Below are positions 35,944 through 44,530 of a DNA stretch of 64,000 bases, in pieces. How positions within the stretch are numbered: position 1 is the stretch's first letter; each line of letters opens with the position of its first letter. This DNA comes from Ignavibacteriales bacterium. GTDB lineage: Bacteria; Bacteroidota; Ignavibacteria; UBA10030. Position numbers and translations under genes: made by a program. The notes under the pieces were generated by a model, which did no database searches, had not been told where the DNA came from, and saw nothing but the letters and a program-made list of their open reading frames with translations. The stretch is taken from assembly GCA_016192345.1 (NCBI GenBank), contig JACPUH010000007.1, forward strand, positions 1 to 64,000. The letters are read 5' to 3'.

Positions 35944-35969
35944 GGTCACGCAAAACATCAACCAAACTC

Positions 35970-36056
35970 GGAAGGGTGCGAGAGTGGTTGAATCGACCGG
36001 TCTCGAAAACCGGAATGGCCGCAAGGCCATCGTGGGTTCGAATCCCACCCCTTCCG
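35970..36056 (+). tRNA. tRNA-Ser (anticodon CGA)
   Basis: An 87-base class II tRNA. The acceptor stem GGAAGGG pairs with CCCTTCC, the anticodon stem CCGGT/ACCGG encloses the loop CTCGAAA giving anticodon CGA (reads UCG), the long variable arm TGGCC-GCAA-GGCCA is typical of serine tRNAs, and the T arm is GTGGG-TTCGAAT-CCCAC. Discriminator base G. CCA is not encoded. Confidence 0.97.
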
Positions 36057-36067
36057 CAATCCCCGGG

Positions 36068-36094
36068 AGCCACCAGGAATCCTTCCTCGTGGCT
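36068..36094. repeat. Hairpin between tRNA-Ser(CGA) and the glycosyltransferase gene
   Basis: AGCCAC and GTGGCT flank AGGAA/TTCCT, with one C/C mismatch and loop TCC, a near-perfect 11-pair stem in the gap between convergent units. It lacks a T-run on both strands, so it may be a weak terminator or a transcript-end structure. Confidence 0.5.
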
Positions 36095-36101
36095 TCGGCG
36101 C

Positions 36102-37520
36102 TCATGCCCGTCCCACTGCGAATCCTTTTCGTTGCATCGTTCCCCACGATTTCTTTCCGCGGAAATAGTCCCAAAATCCCTTCACCCTCCACCACATCGT
36201 CATTTGCCGGTATCCGAAGTTTTCGATAACTCCAATCGAGAGTAGCAGCGCCAGGTCCGAAGGCTTGGGGTAACGCTGAAAGGAGACCTCCTCGAGCAAC
36301 ACCGCTCCCACGGAGTACATGACTCCGTAAAAAAGGGCAACAATGAAAAACAGGATCATCATCTCAACGTTCAGAATGTTCATCGCGATCATCACGATCA
36401 GGATCAGGTAACCCAGGAACTCGATCAAAGGGCCGAACAGTTCGACGATGACGAAGTAGGGCATGGCGGCAAGACCGATAACGCCGTACTTCGGATTGAG
36501 GAACATCTTTTTGTGAAGGAGCATGGTATCGAGAAGTCCGCGATGCCACCGATTCCGTTGCCGCCCCAGCATCTGTCTCGTCTCCGGAGCCTCGGTCCAG
36601 CATACCGGATCCGGCACGAACGCGATTCGGTAGGGGCGCTTCCACTCCCGCATTCTCCGGTGAAGTCGCACCACGAGCTCCATATCCTCTCCCACCGTAT
36701 CGTGCCGGTATCCCCCCACTTCGATAACCGCAGAGCGCTTGAACATGCCGAACGCACCGGAGATGATCAACAATCCGTTGACCCCATGCCAGATCATCCG
36801 GCCGGAGAGAAATGCCCTGAAGTACTCAACGACCTGAATGATGGGCAAAAGTTTGTCGGAAAGTCCGACGTTCACCACGCGACCATTGACGACCTTGCAG
36901 CCGTTCGCAATGCGAACGATGCCGCCCACTGCCACCATGGTCTCATCCTCCAGGAACGGTTTCACCACCTTTTGCAGCGAGTCTTCCTCCAGCAGGGAGT
37001 CTGCGTCGATGGCACACACATACTCGAACTGCGCGACGTTCATACCGACATTAAGAGCATCCGCCTTTCCCCCGTTCTCTTTATCGACGACCACGAGGTT
37101 CCGGTATGCCGGTTTGTGCGATTTGTAGATTCCCCGCACCGGCTTTGCCTGAAGCAGACCATGGTACACCTGTCGTGAAGGATACATCTGAAATTCCGTG
37201 ATCAACCGCTCCAGTGTTCCATCCTTCGAACCATCGTTGATCACGACGACTTCATACTTTCCGTAGTTGAGCTTCAGCAGGCTCTTCACGCTCTCCACCA
37301 CCGTCGGTTCTTCGTTATAGGCTGGGGCGAGGATAGAGACGGGCGGTGTGAGTTCCGATTGGACAAGCAAGCGCAGATTACCGAACGAATTATGACGCAT
37401 GTAGTAGAGAATTTCTCTGAACGACATGCCCAGGAAAAATGTGTACGTCAAATTAACGACAACAAAATAGCCAATGACAAAGAAAAAGTAGCTGTGTAAG
37501 AGAAATTCGACGGTGGCCAT
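36102..37520 (-). CDS. Membrane glycosyltransferase, family 2
   Basis: A 472-residue processive-type glycosyltransferase. N-terminal span (about residues 10-32), then the GT-A fold: SILAPAYNEE, VVVINDGSKDGT, KENGGKADALNVG, AIDADSLLEED (DxD), and TEAPETRQMLGRQRNRWHRG with the QxxRW motif, followed by several C-terminal spans. This architecture resembles PgaC, NodC and chitin or hyaluronan synthases, so it probably makes or exports a beta-linked polysaccharide; the sugar is not predictable. It follows a HEAT-repeat protein by 5 bases and a response regulator further upstream. Confidence 0.88.
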   Translation of the reverse strand: MATVEFLLHSYFFFVIGYFVVVNLTYTFFLGMSFREILYYMRHNSFGNLRLLVQSELTPPVSILAPAYNEEPTVVESVKSLLKLNYGKYEVVVINDGSKDGTLERLITEFQMYPSRQVYHGLLQAKPVRGIYKSHKPAYRNLVVVDKENGGKADALNVGMNVAQFEYVCAIDADSLLEEDSLQKVVKPFLEDETMVAVGGIVRIANGCKVVNGRVVNVGLSDKLLPIIQVVEYFRAFLSGRMIWHGVNGLLIISGAFGMFKRSAVIEVGGYRHDTVGEDMELVVRLHRRMREWKRPYRIAFVPDPVCWTEAPETRQMLGRQRNRWHRGLLDTMLLHKKMFLNPKYGVIGLAAMPYFVIVELFGPLIEFLGYLILIVMIAMNILNVEMMILFFIVALFYGVMYSVGAVLLEEVSFQRYPKPSDLALLLSIGVIENFGYRQMTMWWRVKGFWDYFRGKKSWGTMQRKGFAVGRA

Positions 37521-37525
37521 GGAGG

Positions 37526-38674
37526 TTAACCTGATACTGTTTCCGAACCGAGTTCTTCCAGGACCTGCGAGGCCAGCGCAGAGACCAGAGAATCACCCGA
37601 TTGCTCGCACTGTTCAAGGAAGAGTCGGCCTTCGTGACCGCACTTGCCGATAGCCCGCGCAATTGTTGTTTGTTCCTCGCCCTCGGACTTCGCAAGGCGC
37701 TTCTGCAGGAGGGGCAAGGCCGCGGGAGTCCCGATGCGGCCCAGGGCTTCGATGGATCGAACCCGAAGGCCCTTGTGCGGATTGAACGCAAAGGTGAGAA
37801 GCGCTTGTTCAGCCCTTCCATCGCCAAGCCGACCCAACGCCTCAGCCGCGCTGGCTCTCACGGACGTGTTGGGGTGTGTCTGGAGAACGCGGAGAAGCGG
37901 GTCCACGGCCTGAATGAAGCCGATCTCCGCAAGCATCTCGATGGCAAACGAAGCGATGCTGTCATCATACGAATCGAGAGCTGTGATGAGGTAGGGCACT
38001 GCCTCCTCGCGGAAATTCATGATGATCACGGTGAGCTCGATCTCCGTCCACTGGGAAAGATTGCGACTGACCCCAAAGATGATATCGAGCGCATCGACTC
38101 CCACCAGAACAATCAGGGATTGAATGGCCTGGTTCCGGACATCTGGGTGCTCGTCCTCAAGTGCTGCTGTGAGGCTGGCAATCCCCTTCCTGGCCCGGAC
38201 CAGTCCAATTTCACGTGCGGCGTGAGCCCGGATCCACCAATGCCTGCTTTTCATCAAGCGTAATTGTTCTTCCACAAATCCCAACACGTAGAAGAAGTAG
38301 ACAAGTCGCTCCGAGGGTTCACCGCTCAGATCCTGTGCAAAATCGATCATCACCCGCCGTAACACTTCTTTATGGACTTTTCTTCGTCCCCGGGTCATGG
38401 CGACGAGTCGTTGCTTGATGGGGCTGATGAGGGAGTCATATTGAATGAAAACAGCACTTGTTTTTGCATTCGGGGGGAGGCTGGGAAGTTCCTGAAGGAG
38501 AATTTGAGCGAATGCAGAAGAATATATGCCGTACAATCGTTCCTGTCTCCAGCTCTTCTGAAACTCAATTGCCTTGTGGATAATGAGGGCCAGGGAAATC
38601 ATCAAAACCATGAGCGTTGCCACAGCGGCAAAGCCCATGATGATAAGAAATTCAATCGGGTAGGCGGTTCCCAT
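37526..38674 (-). CDS. HEAT-repeat protein with N-terminal membrane anchor
   Basis: A 382-residue protein with one span at about residues 8-32 and a cytoplasmic region made of HEAT/PBS-lyase-like repeats, for example RAHAAREIGLVRARKGIASLTAALEDEHPDVRNQA, ASFAIEMLAEIGFIQAVDPLLRVL, and VRSIEALGRIGTPAALPLLQKRL. Such repeats usually serve as protein-binding scaffolds. The gene lies between a response regulator and a glycosyltransferase, so it could couple signalling to polysaccharide synthesis; this is an inference. Confidence 0.8.
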   Translation of the reverse strand: MGTAYPIEFLIIMGFAAVATLMVLMISLALIIHKAIEFQKSWRQERLYGIYSSAFAQILLQELPSLPPNAKTSAVFIQYDSLISPIKQRLVAMTRGRRKVHKEVLRRVMIDFAQDLSGEPSERLVYFFYVLGFVEEQLRLMKSRHWWIRAHAAREIGLVRARKGIASLTAALEDEHPDVRNQAIQSLIVLVGVDALDIIFGVSRNLSQWTEIELTVIIMNFREEAVPYLITALDSYDDSIASFAIEMLAEIGFIQAVDPLLRVLQTHPNTSVRASAAEALGRLGDGRAEQALLTFAFNPHKGLRVRSIEALGRIGTPAALPLLQKRLAKSEGEEQTTIARAIGKCGHEGRLFLEQCEQSGDSLVSALASQVLEELGSETVSG

Positions 38675-38804
38675 GATCTCTTAGGGGAGGGGAAGGACAC
38701 CGGCGGAGCACTGCCGCAGGTTGGTGAATTGGACGATGGAACAGACTCCCGCGAGGTGGGAGGAGCTACGAGCTACGGAAGAGCGGTGTGGGCGTAGGAG
38801 CATA

Positions 38805-39191
38805 TCATTCCCGGGCCTTGGCGGACCGCAAGAGAATGGTTTTGACGCGGGCCGCAAGCTCATTGGGGCTGAACGGTTTCGTTATATAATCCTCAGCACC
38901 GAGATCGAGCCCTTTGAGAATTTCATCCTCTTTGCTTTGGGCGGTCACCAGCAGGACGGGAATCATGCGCGTTTCTTCATTTTGCTTCAACGCTGCAAGA
39001 ACCTCGAACCCGGTCATCAACGGCATCATCACATCGAGCAAGACAAGGTCCGGTTTGACCTCCATCACTTTTTGGAGTGCAGCTGCCCCATCCCCCACCC
39101 CGAAAACCGTATAGCCGGAATTGCGAAGTTTATACTCAAGGAGGCTTCGAATATGGTGCTGATCTTCAGCGACGACGATTGTTTGCGGCAT
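38805..39191 (-). CDS. Single-domain response regulator
   Basis: A 128-residue receiver domain: acidic pocket in VVAEDQHHIRSLL, phospho-acceptor aspartate in LVLLDVMMPLMTG, LLVTAQ switch threonine, and the lysine in YITKPFSPNEL. No output domain. The start is set at 39191 with AAGGA ahead. It precedes the HEAT-repeat and glycosyltransferase genes by 130 bases, in the same direction, and may control that activity. Confidence 0.9.
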   Translation of the reverse strand: MPQTIVVAEDQHHIRSLLEYKLRNSGYTVFGVGDGAAALQKVMEVKPDLVLLDVMMPLMTGFEVLAALKQNEETRMIPVLLVTAQSKEDEILKGLDLGAEDYITKPFSPNELAARVKTILLRSAKARE

Positions 39192-39298
39192 GACAACGAA
39201 GTTCCTTCTTGCTCCAATGCGTGGGAACGTTTCACGAGACAAGAACCCACAATGAACCGGTGGAATAGTAAGGAAAGATGTGTCAAAATCAAACCCAA

Positions 39299-39327
39299 TT
39301 GCATGTAGGGCATTCTTTTGCTATCAT
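39299..39327 (+). promoter_or_regulatory. Promoter for tRNA-Ser(GGA)
   Basis: TTGCAT (39299-39304), a 17-base spacer and TATCAT (39322-39327) predict a start near 39334, about 27 bases before the tRNA. No further promoter was recognised before nfeD, so this one may also feed the downstream genes. Confidence 0.65.
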
Positions 39328-39360
39328 TGTCCACATAAATTTTCAGGAACACCAGGACCC

Positions 39361-39447
39361 GGAGAGGTGCAAGAGCGGTTGAATTGGCCACCCTGGAAAG
39401 GTGGTATACCCGCAAGGGTATCGTGGGTTCGAATCCCACCCTCTCCG
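39361..39447 (+). tRNA. tRNA-Ser (anticodon GGA)
   Basis: An 87-base class II tRNA. Acceptor GGAGAGG/CCTCTCC, anticodon stem CCACC/GGTGG with loop CTGGAAA (anticodon GGA, reads UCC/UCU), variable arm TATACCC-GCAA-GGGTATC, T arm GTGGG-TTCGAAT-CCCAC and discriminator G. CCA is not encoded. The T arm and flanking bases equal those of the other serine tRNA in the window. Confidence 0.97.
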
Positions 39448-39487
39448 CAAAACTGCGTTCCGCACAAAACGCGGAACTTCGTTTTGC
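39447..39487 (+). repeat. Long hairpin immediately after tRNA-Ser(GGA)
   Basis: GCAAAAC-TGC-GTTCCGC, loop ACAAAAC, then GCGGAAC-TTC-GTTTTGC: two 7-base perfect stems joined by a small internal loop. It begins at the discriminator base and has no T-run after it. It may be a tRNA trailer structure, a terminator of unusual form, or part of the nfeD leader. Confidence 0.6.
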
Positions 39488-39509
39488 AGGCATTCAGTGT
39501 TTCCGACAA

Positions 39510-39540
39510 GTCGACGAAGCTCCGAAGGAGCACAGTCGAC
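39510..39540 (+). repeat. Second hairpin between tRNA-Ser(GGA) and nfeD
   Basis: GTCGAC-GAA-GCTCC, loop GAA, GGAGC-ACA-GTCGAC: a 6-base outer stem, a 3x3 internal loop and a 5-base inner stem. It lies 73 bases before the NfeD start codon and follows the preceding hairpin by 22 bases. No T-run follows. Confidence 0.55.
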
Positions 39541-39612
39541 CACAAGTAGAAGTTGGGCGCCCTCCCTGACGGTATCCCCGGTGCCCGGTCGTCCCAAGCC
39601 AGGTGCGTTCCC

Positions 39613-40896
39613 ATGAAACGCTCTTCTTTTGTTCTCTTATTGACCCTCCTTCTCCTCGGCTCTCAACGGCTCCTTCCCCAGTCTGTTCTCGCCATCAAGA
39701 TTGATGGCTCCATCAATCCTGCCGCAGCGGAGTTCATTCACAACAGCATTCAACAGGCGAAGGAGTCCGGGGCTCAATGCCTCATCATCCGGTTGAATAC
39801 TCCCGGCGGACTGTTGAAATCAACGCGCGTCATCGTCAGTGATATTCTTGAGGCCCCCGTCCCCATCGTCGTTTACGTTGCGCCGGGGGGAGGGCATGCA
39901 GGCTCGGCAGGAGTCTTCATCACACTGGCCGCCCATATTGCCGTCATGGCTCCAGGGACCAATATCGGCGCAGCTCACCCCGTCTCGATGCAGGGGGAGC
40001 AGGATTCAGTCATGGGTGAAAAAGCGACAAACGATGCGGCGGCATTCATCCGAACCATCGCGGAGAAACGGAGCAGGAATCTTGCATGGGCTGAAGACGC
40101 CGTGAGGAACAGCGTTTCGATCACCGAAACTGAAGCGTTGGAAAGCAAGGTCATCGACCTGATCGCCAAGTCTATGGATTCCCTGCTCGTCCAGATCGAC
40201 GGCAGGCAAGTACAGGTCTCCTCCGGCACGGTCACACTCAAGACAGCCGGGGCAACCATCGAACAGCTCGAAATGGGAACGGTGGAACGATTGCTCGATA
40301 TCCTGAGTGATCCCAACATCGCCTACATTCTCTTGATGCTGGGAATCTACGGGCTTCTGTTTGAACTGTACAATCCAGGCTCCATCCTTCCAGGAGTCGT
40401 TGGCGTGATCAGCCTCATCCTTGCTTTCTATTCACTCCACACCCTTCCCATTAATTATGCGGGTTTTGCCTTGATCCTCTTTGCAATCATCCTCTTTATT
40501 GCTGAAATCAAAATCGCCAGCTATGGACTCCTGAGCGTCGGCGGCGTGATCTCGCTTCTCCTGGGTTCCATGATGCTGATCCGGACTGATTCAGGGTTGG
40601 AATTCATCGAAATCTCCTGGTCCATCATCATCACTTCGACAGCGCTCACGTTGATCTTCTTTTCGTTCATCATCGGGCTTGGACTGAAAGCACAGAGACA
40701 AAAACCGACGACCGGGAGCGAGGGGATCATCGGGGAACAGGGCGAGGCTCTGAGCGCGATCAGTCCCGAGGGAACGGTCAGGGTGCATGGTGAAATTTGG
40801 AACGCCCGGTCGGCCTCCGGGTCAATTAAAAAAGGGAGCAAAGTGCAGGTGACGGCGCTTCATGGCCTGACGATCACCGTTCAGGAAGTCCGATAG
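39613..40896 (+). CDS. NfeD-family membrane serine protease
   Basis: A 427-residue protein: signal segment (residues 6-26), ClpP-like protease domain with nucleophile Ser98 ([10 protein letters not shown]) and general base Lys137 (MGEKATND), four hydrophobic spans (about 235-350), and a C-terminal OB-fold NfeD domain ([23 protein letters not shown]). In Pyrococcus the homologous protease cleaves the C-terminus of the stomatin encoded next to it, and a slipin gene follows here 25 bases later. It is the first gene of a plus-strand run after tRNA-Ser(GGA). Start at 39613 chosen as the signal begins there. Confidence 0.9.
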   Translation: MKRSSFVLLLTLLLLGSQRLLPQSVLAIKIDGSINPAAAEFIHNSIQQAKESGAQCLIIRLNTPGGLLKSTRVIVSDILEAPVPIVVYVAPGGGHAGSAGVFITLAAHIAVMAPGTNIGAAHPVSMQGEQDSVMGEKATNDAAAFIRTIAEKRSRNLAWAEDAVRNSVSITETEALESKVIDLIAKSMDSLLVQIDGRQVQVSSGTVTLKTAGATIEQLEMGTVERLLDILSDPNIAYILLMLGIYGLLFELYNPGSILPGVVGVISLILAFYSLHTLPINYAGFALILFAIILFIAEIKIASYGLLSVGGVISLLLGSMMLIRTDSGLEFIEISWSIIITSTALTLIFFSFIIGLGLKAQRQKPTTGSEGIIGEQGEALSAISPEGTVRVHGEIWNARSASGSIKKGSKVQVTALHGLTITVQEVR

Positions 40897-40921
40897 GAAC
40901 ATATACCAGAAAGGGATTCTC

Positions 40922-41692
40922 ATGCAAATTTTCCAGACGTTCATGATCGGCGGCATCGTTTTTCTTATTATCATTCTTGCCAATGCGGTCAGGATTCTCC
41001 GGGAGTACGAGCGTGGCGTGGTCTTTCGGCTCGGCCGGTTCATCGGCGTGAAAGGTCCCGGGCTGATTATTCTCTGGCCCTTCATCGATAAGATGGTCAA
41101 AGTCAGCCTTCGCACCGTTGTGATGGATGTTCCGCCGCAGGACATCATCACCAAGGACAATGTATCGCTCAAGGTCAATGCGGTCATCTATTTCAGGGTC
41201 GTTCAGCCTGACAAAGCCATTGTGGAAGTCGAGAACTACCTCTTTGCGACGTCGCAATTGTCGCAAACCACGTTACGGAGCGTGCTGGGTCAATCCGAAC
41301 TCGACGATCTTCTTGCCGAACGGGATAAGATAAACCTCCAGCTTCAGAAGATCATCGACCATCAGACCGAGCCGTGGGGCATCAAGGTCTCCAACGTCGA
41401 GGTGAAACACATCGACCTGCCGCAGGAAATGCAGCGGGCCATGGCCAAACAGGCGGAGGCCGAGCGCGAGCGGCGATCAAAGATCATTGCGGCGGAGGGG
41501 GAGTTCCAGGCTTCCCAGCGCCTTGCCGATGCTGCGCACATCCTGAGCGATCAGCCGAGCGCTCTTACGCTTCGGTACCTCCAGACGCTTCGGGAGATCG
41601 CCACCGAGAATAATTCCACAACCATTTTCCCGGTGCCGATCGACCTCTTGAAGCCTTTCCTGAATGTCGACATCACCAGTAAGAAGAAGTAG
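40922..41692 (+). CDS. Slipin / stomatin-like SPFH protein
   Basis: A 256-residue protein with an N-terminal hydrophobic hairpin (residues 5-25), the SPFH core ([50 protein letters not shown]) and a coiled coil rich in charged residues ([21 protein letters not shown]). Slipins form oligomers on the membrane and are usually paired with NfeD proteases, as here. The gene ends 6 bases before the B-family polymerase gene. Confidence 0.93.
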   Translation: MQIFQTFMIGGIVFLIIILANAVRILREYERGVVFRLGRFIGVKGPGLIILWPFIDKMVKVSLRTVVMDVPPQDIITKDNVSLKVNAVIYFRVVQPDKAIVEVENYLFATSQLSQTTLRSVLGQSELDDLLAERDKINLQLQKIIDHQTEPWGIKVSNVEVKHIDLPQEMQRAMAKQAEAERERRSKIIAAEGEFQASQRLADAAHILSDQPSALTLRYLQTLREIATENNSTTIFPVPIDLLKPFLNVDITSKKK

Positions 41693-41698
41693 CACCGG

Positions 41699-44071
41699 AT
41701 GGATGTCGTACTCTACGGTCACAATGATACTCCAGGCATCGTTGCCGTCCAGCAACTGGATGAACAACACGTCCGGATGTACGTCCGCGACCACGGGAAG
41801 GTCTCCTACAACGATGCGGAGTTCTTCCCGTTTTTCTTCTTATCCTCCGGCGGCCTGATTGACGGTTTCCCGAAACGTTTCTGGCTGAAGGAACTGGCGG
41901 GAACAAATTTCTACCGGACGATCGTAGCCTTCCAGCGTTGGAACGACATGTGGGAGGCGGTCCGATTTGTCCTCGCCCGGCATAACAAAACCGCGGTGCG
42001 CCGCGTCGGTTCCTACACCGAATCCGATATCCTCCTCCTCCGCCCCGACCCCGTAACGCAATTCCTGATGCAATCCGGCATAACCCTCTTCAAGGGGATG
42101 GAGATCTCCGACCTTCATCGCCTGCAGATCAGCATCCAGACTCTGGGGAAAGGGGGAAAGCCCTCGAATGCAAGCAAAACCGAGGATCGCATCGTGGCCA
42201 TCGGACTCGGTGATTCCACGGGATGGGAGGAGGTGATCCATGGACGCAAGCATTCCGAACCGGAAATGCTGGCAGACCTGATCCGGCTTCTCCATGAACG
42301 CGACCCCGATGTGATTGAGGGGCACTCCCTCTTTCAACATATTCTCCCCTACCTTCTGAAACGGTTTGAATTGTATGGGATGGAGTGCACCATCGGGCGG
42401 GATGGGTCCACGATCAAAACCTCCTCCCCGCGCGGCGCTCCAGCAGAACGGGAGTTTGAGAACGCTTTCTTTGAAGTGCCGGGCCGCCATCTGGTCGATA
42501 CCTTGATGCTCGCCCAAACATACGATTTTTCGAAACGATCGCTTGACGGCTTCAGCCTTCGACACTTGTCTGCCCATTTCGGAATTCCGGATCAACAGCG
42601 CATTACGATTCCACGCGAGAAGATTCATGCCGCCTGGGCGGAAGACCCGGGCCGAGTGTGTGAGTTCACGCTTCAGGAAGCAAGGGAAACTCGCACGGTC
42701 AGCAACCACCTCTCCCCCAGTTATTTTTTCATGGCACAGATGTGTCCGCTTTCCTACGGCACCCTCTGCAGGACAGGTTCGGCCATCAAAATCGAGTCCC
42801 TTCTTTTGAGGGAATATATCAGGCAGAAACACTCCGTGCCGAAACCGCAGGCGGGGACACAAACATCGGGCGGATACACCGATGTGTTCCAAACAGGATT
42901 GCTCCAGGGCGTACTGCATGCCGATATCGAGTCGCTCTATCCCTCCGTGATGCTGAGTAAGGCGATCAAACCTTCCACCGATGCGCTCGGCGTCTTTCAG
43001 GTCCTTCTTCGCGACCTGACCTCCAAGCGGCTCGAGGCAAAACGCTCCATGCAGCAGTCGCACCAGGAGGAGACACGGGCAAGCTACGACGCGCTCCAAT
43101 CCTCCCTCAAAATTCTGATTAACTCCTTTTATGGATATCTCGGGTATGCCCGTGGACTCTTCAATGATTACCCTCGGGCGGACGAAGTCACCACCGCAGG
43201 CCAGGAGTATCTTCGGGCAATTATCAAGCAGGTGGAGTTATACAACGGCCGGGTGATCGAGGTAGATACGGATGGCCTTTTCTTTACTCCGCCCGACAAC
43301 GTGAGAGGAAGTGAACAAGAGGAAATCTTTGTGCAAAAGATCGGGTCGACGTTGCCCGAGGGGATCAACCTTGTGCTTGCGGGACGGTACAAGAAGATGC
43401 TGAGCTACAAGAAGAAAAACTACGCCCTCCTCGATTACGATGAGAAGCTTTCGATCAAAGGAAGCGCCCTCATTTCAAGGAGCCTTGAGCGATTTGCAAA
43501 AAGTTATCTTCACCTTTGCATGAGCCGGCTCCTCGGGGAGGAGATTGAGGGATTGCACAATCTCTATAGTTCATTCAGAAAGGACATCACCAGTCACAAC
43601 TGGGACGTTCTGGATTTTGCCCGGACAGAGACGCTCCATGACTCACTTGAACAGTACACGCTCGAGACCCGGGAGGAGAGGCGGAAACCTTCAGCCGCCT
43701 ACGAGGTTGCCAGGCGTGGCGGCCTTGCCTTCCGCTCCGGGGACCGGGTCTCCTATTACGTTACCGGTGGGGCTTCCGGCGTGAAAATCATCGACAACTG
43801 CAAACTCGCCGAAGAGTGGGACCCCAACTTCCCGGATGAGAACACCGCGTATTATCTCGACCGCCTTGACGAGGCATCCAACAAATTCGAGGTTTTCTTT
43901 GAGCCTGAAGATTTCAAAAGGATTTTTTCGGCCGACGATCTCTTTGGGTTTTCCGCAGAGGGAATTAAAATCATCAATAGATTTAAGGGTTCCATCGATC
44001 AGCCCCCGGCCGAGGGAGAGGAGTCTTCGAGGTTTGGGATCTGGCTGGACGACGAACTGGACCTTGAATGA
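41699..44071 (+). CDS. B-family DNA polymerase with altered exonuclease motifs
   Basis: A 790-residue polymerase. The polymerase site is intact: motif A DIESLYPSVM (Asp409), motif B KILINSFYG (Lys471), motif C VDTDG (Asp523, Asp525) and KKKNY (571-575). The proofreading domain is altered at all three sites by my alignment: Exo I DIE is replaced by Ser145-Ile-Gln147, the Exo II aspartate by Ile215 (EGHSLFQHILPY), and Exo III Y-x3-D by Phe323 and Glu327 (FTLQE). This differs from E. coli Pol II and resembles exonuclease-deficient PolB groups such as PolB2. It may be a translesion or repair enzyme. It follows the slipin gene by 6 bases. Confidence 0.85.
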   Translation: MDVVLYGHNDTPGIVAVQQLDEQHVRMYVRDHGKVSYNDAEFFPFFFLSSGGLIDGFPKRFWLKELAGTNFYRTIVAFQRWNDMWEAVRFVLARHNKTAVRRVGSYTESDILLLRPDPVTQFLMQSGITLFKGMEISDLHRLQISIQTLGKGGKPSNASKTEDRIVAIGLGDSTGWEEVIHGRKHSEPEMLADLIRLLHERDPDVIEGHSLFQHILPYLLKRFELYGMECTIGRDGSTIKTSSPRGAPAEREFENAFFEVPGRHLVDTLMLAQTYDFSKRSLDGFSLRHLSAHFGIPDQQRITIPREKIHAAWAEDPGRVCEFTLQEARETRTVSNHLSPSYFFMAQMCPLSYGTLCRTGSAIKIESLLLREYIRQKHSVPKPQAGTQTSGGYTDVFQTGLLQGVLHADIESLYPSVMLSKAIKPSTDALGVFQVLLRDLTSKRLEAKRSMQQSHQEETRASYDALQSSLKILINSFYGYLGYARGLFNDYPRADEVTTAGQEYLRAIIKQVELYNGRVIEVDTDGLFFTPPDNVRGSEQEEIFVQKIGSTLPEGINLVLAGRYKKMLSYKKKNYALLDYDEKLSIKGSALISRSLERFAKSYLHLCMSRLLGEEIEGLHNLYSSFRKDITSHNWDVLDFARTETLHDSLEQYTLETREERRKPSAAYEVARRGGLAFRSGDRVSYYVTGGASGVKIIDNCKLAEEWDPNFPDENTAYYLDRLDEASNKFEVFFEPEDFKRIFSADDLFGFSAEGIKIINRFKGSIDQPPAEGEESSRFGIWLDDELDLE

Positions 44072-44088
44072 GGCCGTTTCCCCCTTGC

Positions 44089-44117
44089 TTGCTTTTTTAT
44101 TCAACAAGTGCTATACT
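44089..44117 (+). promoter_or_regulatory. Promoter for the cold-shock protein gene
   Basis: TTGCTT (44089-44094), 17-base spacer and TATACT (44112-44117). Transcription from about 44124 would leave a leader of about 185 bases, as in cspA genes where the leader acts as a thermosensor. Confidence 0.75.
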
Positions 44118-44308
44118 CGCGCTGTAATTCACCGACACCGTTTTTGTTTCGCACCAGTTTTGGCGTCGTCTCCGTTATGCTGCCACGCTCCTTTGACGGG
44201 GAGGTTTACCAAGCTCCACGATGAAAGACCGGAACTCGTTTCCCGCCTTTCGTTTTTGAGAGACAAATATGGTGTACATGTTCAACACTATAAGGATGAA
44301 GTAACCTT
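44118..44308 (+). promoter_or_regulatory. Long 5' leader of the cold-shock gene with hairpin at the start codon
   Basis: About 185 bases of leader with no gene. At its end, ATAAGG (44290-44295) and CCTTAT (44305-44310) form a 6-base inverted repeat; the second half covers the first bases of the ATG and the first half contains an AAGGA-like ribosome site. Pairing would hide both, and could modulate translation with temperature. Confidence 0.5.
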
Positions 44309-44512
44309 ATGGAACAGGGTACTGTTAAATGGTTCAATAATGCCAAAGGATACGGCTTCATCAAGCGGAGTACTGGTGAGGACGTGTTCGTGCATTATAA
44401 GTCCATCAACGGCGACGGCTACAAGACCCTCAAAGAGGGTGAAAATGTAGAATTCGAAGTTGAACAGGGCGCCAAAGGTTTGCAGGCTATCAACGTCGTC
44501 AAAAAAGCCTGA
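44309..44512 (+). CDS. csp: Cold-shock protein, CspA family
   Basis: A 67-residue single OB fold with RNP1 KGYGFIKR and RNP2 EDVFVHY, the hallmark of CspA-type RNA chaperones that melt mRNA structure. [13 protein letters not shown] and [20 protein letters not shown] are standard. It has its own promoter, a long leader and a bidirectional terminator after it, so it is expressed as a monocistron. Confidence 0.97.
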   Translation: MEQGTVKWFNNAKGYGFIKRSTGEDVFVHYKSINGDGYKTLKEGENVEFEVEQGAKGLQAINVVKKA

Positions 44513-44530
44513 ACCCACTCTCAAAAAGCG

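Larger units (their letters stand above)
35649..35969. other. Intergenic region of 321 bases between fur and tRNA-Ser(CGA)
   Basis: This divergent region contains two promoters: a minus-strand one for the Fur-family gene at 35683-35711 and a plus-strand one for the tRNA at 35915-35943. The centre (about 35712-35914) has small open frames without recognisable products. No canonical PerR or Fur box was identified by eye around the fur promoter. Confidence 0.5.

Noticed and set aside
35708-36195. Short minus-strand open frames around tRNA-Ser(CGA)
   Set aside because: They run through the tRNA gene and its flanks and have no recognisable protein; same for the frames across tRNA-Ser(GGA) at 39065-39614.
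35970-39447. T-arm repeat shared by the two tRNA-Ser genes as an integration site
   Set aside because: The repeat is explained by tRNA homology. No integrase, phage gene or change of base use is seen in the interval, so no mobile element is called.
41699-44071. E. coli-type DNA polymerase II (polB)
   Set aside because: Length and polymerase motifs fit, but the exonuclease residues that Pol II retains are changed, so the symbol was withheld.
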